From Acetobacteraceae bacterium (lineage in GTDB: Bacteria > Pseudomonadota > Alphaproteobacteria > Acetobacterales > Acetobacteraceae), in NCBI GenBank assembly GCA_947478535.1, contig CANJXD010000284.1, positions 1-7,424 on the forward strand: DNA of 7,424 nucleotides. The letters run 5' to 3'. The notes below the pieces were generated by a model. That model was not told the DNA's origin. It did not search any database and worked only from the letters and a program-made list of their open reading frames with translations. A program made the position numbers and the translations under genes. Shown here piece after piece: positions 1-5,891 of the stretch; the stretch's first letter is position 1; each line of letters opens with the position of its first letter.

Positions 1-720
1 ATACCCGCCCGCATTGCCCGCCAACGCGTAGACATTGCCACCCGCCGCCCGCAGCGCGACTTCCGCCGCCTCCACGCTGCCGGTGTTCGTGACATCGCCG
101 CGCCCGCCGCGCACCACCACGCGCGCGGCCTGGCCCTCGGGTTGCAGCACCACCTCGTTCCCCGCTGCCAGCGTCGCGCTGCGGCCAGCGCGGATCGTGC
201 CTTCATTCGTCACGGCGCGGCCGACCAGCACGGCATCGCGCCCGGTCTCGATACGGCCCTGGTTCACCACATCGCCAGGGCCGCTGCCGCGCAGCGCCAG
301 CGCGCCCGTCGCCATGAAGCGATCCGCATCGGCCGGGCGCGTGCTGGCGACGAAGCCGCCCCCCGTCACCACCCGCCCACCCGGCGCGATGACGACGCCC
401 TGCGGGTTGATGAGGTAGAGGCTCCCGGTGGCCGACAGCGATCCCGCGATGGCGGAAGCCGGACCCTGCACCCGGTTCAGCGTTGCGCCGCTGCCGTTCT
501 GGACCTGCACGCTCGCCCCGGCACCGATGGAAAAGGACCGCCAATCGATCACCGCGCGGCCGGATTGCTGGGTGATGGTGATCTGGTTCGCCCCAGCGCC
601 GATCTGCGCGCTGCCCGCCGCCACGCGCCCGCCCTGCGGCAGTGTTTGCGCAAGCGCGTTGCCCGGCAGCGTCATCGCCGTGCCGAGCAGCAGCATGGCG
701 CGGTAGCGTGGGGTCACCAT
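1..720 (-). CDS. TpsA-type two-partner secretion exoprotein (filamentous hemagglutinin family), 3' end outside window
   Basis: This is the first 240 codons of a large secreted protein; the frame is still open at base 1, so the C-terminal part is missing. Residues 1-24 form a signal peptide (RYR, then a hydrophobic stretch, then NALA before Gln25). Residues 25 to about 150 match the hemagglutination-activity/TPS domain: LNRVQG (81-86), SAIAGSLSATGSLYLINPQG (89-108) and a following VVIAPGG. The usual NPNG motif reads NPQG here. From about 149 on, repeats of the form N-x-G-x-I-x-x-G-x-x-x-x-L (VNQGRIETG, TNEGTIRAG, TNTGSVEAA) suggest a right-handed beta-helix. By family knowledge the protein is exported by Sec and then threaded through the TpsB pore encoded just upstream. 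The ATG overlaps the tpsB stop by 7 bases (ATGGTGA), which suggests translational coupling; Met9 is a possible alternative start. Whether the cargo is an adhesin, contact-dependent toxin, hemolysin or protease cannot be decided without the missing end. Confidence 0.93.
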   Translation of the reverse strand, partial: MVTPRYRAMLLLGTAMTLPGNALAQTLPQGGRVAAGSAQIGAGANQITITQQSGRAVIDWRSFSIGAGASVQVQNGSGATLNRVQGPASAIAGSLSATGSLYLINPQGVVIAPGGRVVTGGGFVASTRPADADRFMATGALALRGSGPGDVVNQGRIETGRDAVLVGRAVTNEGTIRAGRSATLAAGNEVVLQPEGQAARVVVRGGRGDVTNTGSVEAAEVALRAAGGNVYALAGNAGGY

Positions 721-2501
721 GTGCCGGTCAGCGCCAGGTGCAGGAAGGCGCCATCGGCGCCCTGGCGCGGCGCCTCGATCAACTGCCAGCCCTGTTCGAG
801 CCGCAGGCTGACGCCACGCCCCATCTCGATCCGCGTGCCGATGCCGATGCTCGCCGCCGAAACCCGCGCCGGGGCCGCCACGCTCGGCACGCGATTCCAG
901 CCACGCCCCCAATCCGCGAAAAGATGCGGCTGCACGACAGCATCCGCCGCTGCGCCGGAGACAACCTCGCCCGGGATCAGCCGGGTCATCAGCCGGGGCA
1001 GGGGGATGCGCGGCCCGCGCAGTTCCGCGGTCAGCAGCACGCCATCGGAGGCCGCGACGCCGAATTCGTGATAGCCGCGCACGGCATCAGACCCCGCGAG
1101 GGACATCTGTTCGCTCGGCAGCAGCGTGCCGCTGGCCCATTGCCCGCTCGCGCGCAGCACCAGGCCGAGGCTGTCCGTCAGCGGCGCCATCCGCGTCAGC
1201 GCGACACGGCCATAGGCGTAGCGGGCCTTGGCGCCGGGGGTGCCGGATTGGTCGAAGCCGTTGGGCTGGAAGGCCGTGTCGGTATTCTCCGACGTCATGC
1301 CGCCTGGGCTCAACACCAGGCTGGATTGCAACTGCGTCTGGCCGCCGGCATGCGGCACCGCCAGCATATGGCGCAGCGTGAACTGGCTGACCTCCGTGAA
1401 GCCGCGCTGCACCGTGGCGCCGCCGAAGGACAGGTCGTTGTTGGTGCGCTTGAAGTCGTAGCCGAAGGACAGTTCCTGCGCGCCCGCCGCATCGGGTGCC
1501 GAGAGCGGCACGGCGTAGACCGCCCCCGCCAGCACCGTGAGGCCGCGGGAGCCGAGGTCCGGCCCCAGCTTCGGCGATTGCCGCATATGTCCGCCGGACA
1601 GCGACAGGCTGTGCCCCCAGGGAAGCTGGGTCTGCCAGCCGAGGCTGTGGCCGACAAAGGCGGGCGGCCTTTCGCGCCCGCCCATCGCGCCGCGTTCGTG
1701 CCAGAAATCCGGGCTGGTGGTGAAGGTCCAGCTCAGCGTATCGCCACGCCCGAAGGCATCCCCCCAGGCCGCGCCGAGCGCCAGCCTTTCCAGCCCCGTG
1801 GACGGGGAGCCGGTATTGGTGAGGGATGCCGTGACCTGCAATGGCAGGCGGTCTTGCACCCGCAGCACGGCATCCGTGGTGCCTGGCGCCGTGCCAGGGC
1901 GGAATTCCGGGGTGACGACGAGGTATGGCCCGGCATTGAGCTGCGCGATCCGCCGGTCCAGCTCTGGCTTGTCCACGACCTGCCCGGGGCGCAGCCCGGC
2001 GCGGGACAGGATGTGGTTCGTGCCGAACCAGGCATTACCCTCCACGCCGACCTGGCCGAGGCGGAACTCCACGATGACGAGTTGCAGCACGCCATCCGTC
2101 ACATCCTGCTCTGGCAGGCCGATATCGACGAAAGGGCGCCCGGCTTCCCGGAAATGCGTCGTCACGGCATCCCGAAGCCGGTCGAGTGCCGCGGACTCGA
2201 TGGGCTCACCGATCAGGGCCGCCAGCCGCGCCACAAGCCCCGCGGGGTTCGGGATATCGAGCCGGGAGAGGTCGACTCCCCGCGCGCCCGCCTCCGCCGG
2301 CAGCAATTGCGCGGGGTCGGCCAGGCCGATGATGGCGCGGATTGCCAGGGGGGTGTCCAGGGGGGTGTCCAGGGCTGCTTCCTGCGCTCTGGCGGGATGT
2401 GCAACCGCGACCGTCACCAGCAAGGCAAGCCCGGCGAAGGCCGCGTGCCGGCATCGCTTCACGGCGCTGGATCGGGACGGAACGCGCTGTGGCACAAGCA
2501 C
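714..2501 (-). CDS. TpsB/FhaC-like outer-membrane transporter of a two-partner secretion system (ShlB/FhaC/HecB family)
   Basis: This 595-residue protein has the family's usual length (about 550-600). It opens with a signal peptide: basic KRCRH (15-19), a hydrophobic run (20-34), then HPARAQE with likely cleavage near residue 39. A short linker with a repeated LDTP follows. Residues about 75-145 look like a first POTRA domain (FREAGRPFVDIGLPEQDVTDG) and 146-217 a second (VEGNAWFGTNHILSRAGLRPG). The rest is a beta-barrel of alternating polar and hydrophobic segments. The Omp85/TpsB loop-6 motif VRGY lies at 474-477, FADWGRGW at 528-535, and the chain ends in Trp595, as expected of a BAM-inserted barrel. 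Its inferred job is to move the TpsA exoprotein encoded directly downstream across the outer membrane. No ATG is available at the 5' end: in-frame GTG codons lie at 2501, 2495 and 2462. GTG 2501 is preferred because GAGG lies 11 bases upstream, although GTG 2462 would still keep the whole signal peptide. Confidence 0.93.
   Translation of the reverse strand: MLVPQRVPSRSSAVKRCRHAAFAGLALLVTVAVAHPARAQEAALDTPLDTPLAIRAIIGLADPAQLLPAEAGARGVDLSRLDIPNPAGLVARLAALIGEPIESAALDRLRDAVTTHFREAGRPFVDIGLPEQDVTDGVLQLVIVEFRLGQVGVEGNAWFGTNHILSRAGLRPGQVVDKPELDRRIAQLNAGPYLVVTPEFRPGTAPGTTDAVLRVQDRLPLQVTASLTNTGSPSTGLERLALGAAWGDAFGRGDTLSWTFTTSPDFWHERGAMGGRERPPAFVGHSLGWQTQLPWGHSLSLSGGHMRQSPKLGPDLGSRGLTVLAGAVYAVPLSAPDAAGAQELSFGYDFKRTNNDLSFGGATVQRGFTEVSQFTLRHMLAVPHAGGQTQLQSSLVLSPGGMTSENTDTAFQPNGFDQSGTPGAKARYAYGRVALTRMAPLTDSLGLVLRASGQWASGTLLPSEQMSLAGSDAVRGYHEFGVAASDGVLLTAELRGPRIPLPRLMTRLIPGEVVSGAAADAVVQPHLFADWGRGWNRVPSVAAPARVSAASIGIGTRIEMGRGVSLRLEQGWQLIEAPRQGADGAFLHLALTGTW
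2345..2374. repeat. 12-base tandem repeat, 2.5 copies, inside tpsB
   Basis: The unit CCAGGGGGGTGT occurs at 2345-2356 and 2357-2368, and its first six bases recur at 2369-2374. On the coding (minus) strand it encodes LDTP twice, followed by L, just after the predicted signal-peptide cleavage site. Each full copy carries a run of six G on the plus strand. Changes in copy number would keep the frame; slippage in a G run would not. Confidence 0.9.
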
Positions 2502-2552
2502 CCCGGTGAAGACCTCGACGACGGCGGTGCCGCCCGGCTCGGCCGGACCTCA

Positions 2553-2573
2553 CCGCGCCGTGAAGTCTATCCG
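2553..2573. repeat. Copy 1 of a 21-base near repeat (tpsB leader)
   Basis: Positions 2553-2573 match 5862-5882 at 20 of 21 bases in the same orientation (the single difference is T2566 against C5875). This copy is non-coding and lies about 52 bases upstream of the tpsB GTG; the other copy lies within the first codons of the alpha/beta hydrolase gene. Read in the equivalent frame, this copy would spell RIDFTAR and then stop, against RIGFTAR in the hydrolase. It may be chance, a shared binding site or a small duplication. Confidence 0.45.
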
Positions 2574-2681
2574 TGCCGGAACCAACGGGCTACGGAACTG
2601 TTGGCCTGAAGTCCTTGTCACCGCAGGGTTTTGCGTCGCGACACGGATGCGCCCACGCCGTCGACCGGCCCGCTGAAGCCA

Positions 2682-2713
2682 GGACGGGAAAGACTATCCT
2701 CGGCCACCCGTCC
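2682..2713 (-). terminator. Possible hairpin after the M20 peptidase gene
   Basis: On the minus strand GGACGGG (2713-2707) pairs with CCCGTCC (2688-2682) across an 18-base loop, starting about 10 bases after the peptidase stop codon. The position suits a transcription terminator for the five-gene operon. There is no T run after the stem and the loop is long, so a classical intrinsic terminator is not supported. It could be a 3'-end stabilising hairpin or chance. Confidence 0.25.
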
Positions 2714-2723
2714 CGCGTGTTGT

Positions 2724-4115
2724 TCAGCCACCCGCCATCCGGGCCAGCAACCGCGCATGGCTGCGGGCACCCTGGTGGAAGCAGCGCAGGTCGAACTTCT
2801 CGTTCGGGCTATGCACCTGGTCATCCTCCAGCCCGAATCCCATCAGCACGGTATCGAGCCCGAGGATGTCCTTCAGGCTGGAGACGACGGGGATGGACCC
2901 GCCGCAGCCGATCATCGCCGCCGGCCGCCCGTATTCCGCGGCCAGGGCCGCGCTGGCGGCGCGCACCGTGGCACTGTCCGCCGGGACCTCGATCCCCGGG
3001 CTGCTGCTGAAGACCTGGAACTCGGCCTTCGCATCGGCCGGCAGGCGGGCGCGCACGAAGGCCTTGAAGCTCTCGAACACCGCCTGATGGTCCTGGCCGG
3101 GGACGAGGCGGAAGGACACCTTCGCATGCGCTTCCGCCGCGATCACGGTCTTGCTGCCCGGCCCCATATAGCCGCCCCAGATGCCGTTGATATCGGCCGT
3201 CGGCCGCGCCCAAAGCCGCTCCAGCGGCCCGCGATCCTTCTCCCCCACCGGGACGGAAAGGTCGATCGCGCCGAGGAAATCATGCTCGCTGAAGCCCAGC
3301 TTCTGCCAGGAGGCGCGCTGCTCGGCGGAGGTCTCGGATACGCCCTCATAGAAGCCCGGCAACTGGATGCGGCCCTGCGCGTCATGCAGGTCCCCCAGGA
3401 TGCGGGTGATGAGGTTCAGCGGGTTCAGCGCGCTGCCGCCATACATGCCGGAATGCAGGTCCCGGTTGCTGGCGCGGATGTCCAACTGCACGTAGCACAT
3501 GCCGCGCAGCCGCGTGGTCAGCGCGGGCGTGTCGATATCCCACATCCCGGTGTCGCTGATGATGGCGACATCGGCCTTCAGTTCCGCGACGTTGTCCGCC
3601 AGGAACGGGCCGAGGTTGGGGGAGCCGATTTCCTCCTCCCCCTCGATGACGGCGGTGATCGGGCAGGGGGGGCCGCCGGCCACGCTGTGCCAGGCGCGCA
3701 GCGCCTCGATCCACATCAGCGTCTGGCCCTTGTCATCCACCGCGCCCCGCGCGACCACGCGCTTGCCTTTCGGGCCATCCACGATCACGGGATCGAAGGG
3801 GGGCGAGGTCCAGAGCTCCAGCGGCTCCGGCGGCTGCACGTCATAGTGCCCGTAGTAGAGCAGATGCGGCGCCTTCGTGTCCTTGGGTCCCGGATGGTGC
3901 GCCACCACCACGGGGTGGCGCGGGGTCTGGCGCAGGCTCGCGGTGAAGCCGATGGCGATCAGCTGGTCCCGCACCCATTCGGCCGCGCGCACGCAATCCG
4001 CGGCATGGGCGGGCTGGGCGCTGACGGAGGGGATGCGCAGCCAGTCCACCAGCCGCGCGACCGCGGCCTCCTGCCCGGCATCGAGGGCGGCGAGAAGCGT
4101 GTCGGTCTGGGTCAT
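2724..4115 (-). CDS. M20-family zinc metallopeptidase (dipeptidase/carboxypeptidase-like)
   Basis: The 463-residue protein has the length and motifs of cytosolic M20 dipeptidases related to carnosinase and CPG2. YYGHYDVQP (88-95) supplies metal ligand His90 and the catalytic-site Asp92. RGAVDDKG (123-130) supplies the bridging Asp127. EGEEEIGS (158-165) supplies the general base (probably Glu161) and metal ligand Glu162. SDT (187-189) supplies Asp188, and VHSPNEK (434-440) the last ligand, His435. DLHSGMYGG (219-227) and GCGGSIPVV (403-411) fit the lid/dimerisation domain and substrate loop. No signal peptide is seen, so the enzyme should be cytoplasmic and hydrolyse short peptides or N-acyl amino acids; the substrate cannot be told from sequence. 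Its ATG shares one base with the stop of the upstream pncC-like gene (TGATG), and GGAG (4125-4122) sits 6 bases before it, which fixes the start. It is the last gene of the coupled run. Confidence 0.95.
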   Translation of the reverse strand: MTQTDTLLAALDAGQEAAVARLVDWLRIPSVSAQPAHAADCVRAAEWVRDQLIAIGFTASLRQTPRHPVVVAHHPGPKDTKAPHLLYYGHYDVQPPEPLELWTSPPFDPVIVDGPKGKRVVARGAVDDKGQTLMWIEALRAWHSVAGGPPCPITAVIEGEEEIGSPNLGPFLADNVAELKADVAIISDTGMWDIDTPALTTRLRGMCYVQLDIRASNRDLHSGMYGGSALNPLNLITRILGDLHDAQGRIQLPGFYEGVSETSAEQRASWQKLGFSEHDFLGAIDLSVPVGEKDRGPLERLWARPTADINGIWGGYMGPGSKTVIAAEAHAKVSFRLVPGQDHQAVFESFKAFVRARLPADAKAEFQVFSSSPGIEVPADSATVRAASAALAAEYGRPAAMIGCGGSIPVVSSLKDILGLDTVLMGFGLEDDQVHSPNEKFDLRCFHQGARSHARLLARMAGG

Positions 4116-4624
4116 CAGGGGCTCCGGTGATGGGCGTGCCGTAGCAGCGCGAAGGCGGCGAGGACGGTGGCGGCCCGCACGGCCGATCGGTCGCCGGGGA
4201 AGACGTGGCGTTCATGGATGGTCCCGCCGGCATGGGCGCAGGCCATGTGGACGAGCCCCACCGGCTTTTCCGCTGTTCCGCCACCGGGACCGGCGACACC
4301 GGTGCAGGACACCGCGATGCCGGCGCCCGAGGCACGCAGCGCCCCTTCGGCCATGGCGCGCGCGACCTCCTCGCTGACCGCGCCGACCGCGGCGATCACC
4401 CCGGCGGGTACGCCGAGCATGCGGGCCTTGGCCTCGTTCGAGTAGGTGACGAAGCCCGCCAGTACCGTGGCGGAGGACCCGGCGATGGCGGTCAGCGCGG
4501 CGGCGATCAGCCCGCCCGTGCAGCTTTCCGCGGTCGCCACCGTGGTGCCGGTGGCCTGCAATTCGGCCAGCAGCGCCGCGGCGTCATCGAGCGTCGAGGC
4601 AGGCAGCATCACGTCACCATCCAT
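4115..4624 (-). CDS. pncC: CinA C-terminal domain protein, PncC-type nicotinamide-nucleotide amidohydrolase
   Basis: This small soluble protein consists only of the CinA C-terminal (amidase) domain, as in E. coli PncC, without the N-terminal MoCF-like domain of full CinA. Motifs in order: TAESCTGG (31-38) with probable nucleophile Ser34, [10 protein letters not shown] (57-66) with Tyr61 and Lys66 as likely partners in the Ser/Lys mechanism described for this family, and [12 protein letters not shown] (105-116). PncC enzymes deamidate nicotinamide mononucleotide to nicotinate mononucleotide in NAD salvage. That specific activity is inferred from the family. The ATG at 4624 gives 169 residues and overlaps the pgpA end by 16 bases. 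An in-frame ATG at 4609 gives 164 residues and a TGATG overlap with the pgpA stop, like the other junctions here. Neither has a strong Shine-Dalgarno sequence, so the start is uncertain by five codons. The stop overlaps the peptidase start by one base. Confidence 0.93.
   Translation of the reverse strand: MDGDVMLPASTLDDAAALLAELQATGTTVATAESCTGGLIAAALTAIAGSSATVLAGFVTYSNEAKARMLGVPAGVIAAVGAVSEEVARAMAEGALRASGAGIAVSCTGVAGPGGGTAEKPVGLVHMACAHAGGTIHERHVFPGDRSAVRAATVLAAFALLRHAHHRSP
4122..4125 (-). promoter_or_regulatory. Ribosome binding site of the M20 peptidase gene
   Basis: GGAG on the minus strand lies 6 bases before the ATG at 4115, within the end of the pncC-like gene. It is the best-spaced Shine-Dalgarno match among the coupled junctions and supports the TGATG start. 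Confidence 0.7.
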
Positions 4625-5055
4625 GGCAGGAATTGCACGAGCCCAAGCAGGATCGCCGCCGCGATGCCACCGGCCAGGATGTCATCCGCCATCACCCCGA
4701 AGGCGCCGCCCTGGGCATCGGCCCAGGACACCGGCCAGGGCTTGGCGATATCGAACAGCCGGAACAGCGCGAAGGCGACCAGCACGCCATGCGGCGTGGC
4801 GACGGGCAAGGCGGCGAGTGCGAGCAGCATGCCCACACCTTCATCGGCCACGAACCAGCCCGGGTCCTCCGTTTCATCCGCCAGCACCACCCCTGCGGCC
4901 CAGTAGCCGCCGATGGTCAGCAACAGGGCGCCGAGCAGGCAGGCCCAGGGTCCCGCCCAGGCCAGCGGCAGCACGACCAGGCTGCCCCAGGTGCCGGGCG
5001 CCGGCTTCATCCGCCCGGCGCCGCCCAGCGTCGCAACCAGCAGCGCCGGCGTCAT
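4609..5055 (-). CDS. pgpA: Phosphatidylglycerophosphatase A
   Basis: The protein removes the phosphate from phosphatidylglycerol phosphate to give phosphatidylglycerol, in the inner membrane. At 148 residues it is near the usual PgpA length (about 150-170). It shows the family signatures in order: APGTWGS (19-25), DEGVGM (71-76), [11 protein letters not shown] (98-108) and [10 protein letters not shown] (120-129). The acidic residues Asp71, Glu72, Asp124 and Asp125 are the probable metal-binding active site. Hydrophobic stretches at about 25-55, 75-100 and 128-146 fit an integral membrane protein. The ATG at 5055 overlaps the hydrolase stop as ATGA and leaves about 18 residues before PGTWGS, as in homologues. 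The frame stays open much further upstream, but that extension lies inside the hydrolase gene and is not PgpA-like. No good Shine-Dalgarno sequence is seen, so expression probably depends on coupling to the upstream gene. Confidence 0.95.
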   Translation of the reverse strand: MTPALLVATLGGAGRMKPAPGTWGSLVVLPLAWAGPWACLLGALLLTIGGYWAAGVVLADETEDPGWFVADEGVGMLLALAALPVATPHGVLVAFALFRLFDIAKPWPVSWADAQGGAFGVMADDILAGGIAAAILLGLVQFLPWMVT

Positions 5056-5891
5056 GGGATGGCGTCCAGGAAGCGGTCCAGCGCGGCGATGGCGATCGGC
5101 TCCGCCAGTGTCGGTGCATGGCCGGTGCCGGGGATGTTCGCGAACTCCATGTCGGGCCTCGCCGCCCGCATCGCCTGCGCCGTCTCCGCGGTCAGCAATT
5201 CGGAAAGCTCCCCCCGCAGCAGCAGCAGCGGCACATGCGCCAGCGCGCCGAAGGGCGCCCAGAGGTCCGGCGCCGGGCCGTTGGCGCGCATCACCTGGGC
5301 GATGCGGGTATCCCAGCGCGGATGCCAACGCCCATCCTCGCCGCGGCGATAGGTGCCGGCCGCCACGCGCCGCCAGCCTTCCGCATCGATGGTCAGCGGC
5401 GGCAGCGTGGCGCGCAGATGCTCGGCGCAGGCTTCCAGCGTCGGCAGCGCGGGGTCGCGCCCGACGAAATCATGGATCGTCTCCAGCGCCGCACCGCCCA
5501 TCGCCGGGCCGATATCGTTCAGCACGACACCCGCCAGCGCCGTCGGCCGCAGCACGGCCAGCACCATCGCCAGGATGCCGCCATAGCTGGTGCCGACGAC
5601 CACGGCGCGATGGCAATGCAGCGCCGCCATCGCATCGAGCACATCGCGCAGGCTCTCCACGATGGCGTAGCGCGAGAGGTCTTCGGGTCGCGCGCTGTCG
5701 CCATGCCCGGCATGATCCAGCGCCAGCACGCGGCGCCCTGGCGCGTGGCGCGCGGCGAGGTCGTCGAAATCCGTCGCGTTCCGCGTCACCCCGGACAGGC
5801 AGAGAATGGGCGTGCGACGAGGGTCTCCGGGATGGTCGATGGCCGAAAGCGCCAGCCCATCCCGCGCCGTGAAGCCTATCCGGCGGGCCAT
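5052..5891 (-). CDS. Alpha/beta-fold hydrolase of unknown substrate
   Basis: This 279-residue protein is a typical single-domain alpha/beta hydrolase. LCLSGVTRNATDF (30-42) is the oxyanion-hole region after strand 3. VLALDHAGHGDS (55-66) is the strand-4 segment. VVVGTSYGGILA (97-108) is the nucleophile elbow with Ser102, and IPGTGHAPTLAEP (253-265) carries the catalytic His258. The acid is expected in RGELSELLT (226-234), where relatives commonly have SDLL; here that position is Glu231. A cap region lies at about 130-200. No signal peptide is seen, so it is probably a cytoplasmic esterase, lactonase or similar; substrate unknown. The ATG at 5891 is preferred: it shares a base with the transglycosylase stop (TGATG) and GGAG (5903-5900) lies 8 bases upstream. 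The open frame continues to 6083, but that extension lies within the transglycosylase gene and does not look like part of the fold. The stop overlaps pgpA by four bases. Confidence 0.92.
   Translation of the reverse strand: MARRIGFTARDGLALSAIDHPGDPRRTPILCLSGVTRNATDFDDLAARHAPGRRVLALDHAGHGDSARPEDLSRYAIVESLRDVLDAMAALHCHRAVVVGTSYGGILAMVLAVLRPTALAGVVLNDIGPAMGGAALETIHDFVGRDPALPTLEACAEHLRATLPPLTIDAEGWRRVAAGTYRRGEDGRWHPRWDTRIAQVMRANGPAPDLWAPFGALAHVPLLLLRGELSELLTAETAQAMRAARPDMEFANIPGTGHAPTLAEPIAIAALDRFLDAIP
5862..5882. repeat. Copy 2 of a 21-base near repeat (start of hydrolase gene)
   Basis: This copy matches 2553-2573 at 20 of 21 bases in the same orientation. Here it is coding: on the minus strand it covers the codons for RIGFTAR (residues 4-10) of the alpha/beta hydrolase. 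Confidence 0.45.

Larger units (their letters stand above)
2502..2723. other. Non-coding gap between the M20 peptidase gene and tpsB; probable promoter/leader region of tpsBA
   Basis: This is the only sizeable gap in the window. It must hold the end of the upstream operon and, if tpsBA has its own promoter, that promoter. I found no convincing -35/-10 pair; TAGACT (minus strand, near 2570-2565) is a weak -10-like match without a good -35 partner. A possible hairpin lies just after the peptidase stop, and GAGG (2516-2513 on the minus strand) may be the tpsB ribosome binding site. In the tpsB frame a TGA at 2552-2550 closes the reading frame upstream, so tpsB cannot start beyond it. No recognisable protein fragment or RNA gene was found. 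Confidence 0.6.

Noticed and set aside
2582..2604. Inverted repeat CCAAC ... GTTGG in the intergenic gap
   Set aside because: It has only a 5-base-pair stem with a 13-base loop and no T run; this is expected by chance.
642..2609. A 655-codon open frame on the plus strand, opposite tpsB
   Set aside because: Its translation is Arg/Ala/Gln-rich low-complexity sequence without any recognisable domain, and it is antisense to a well-supported transporter. Long antisense open frames are expected in GC-rich coding DNA.
2550..2621. A small GTG-started frame of about 23 codons in the tpsB leader, ending RIDFTAR
   Set aside because: It has no clear ribosome binding site or leader-peptide character (no regulatory codon runs or paired hairpins); support is too thin to call a gene.
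2631..4130. A 499-codon plus-strand open frame opposite the M20 peptidase gene
   Set aside because: It is an antisense shadow of a gene with complete catalytic motifs; its own translation shows no motif or plausible signal.
5056..5328. N-terminal extension of the pgpA reading frame (239 residues in total)
   Set aside because: The added part lies inside the hydrolase gene, is not PgpA-like, and the ATG at 5055 gives the family's normal length and an ATGA junction.
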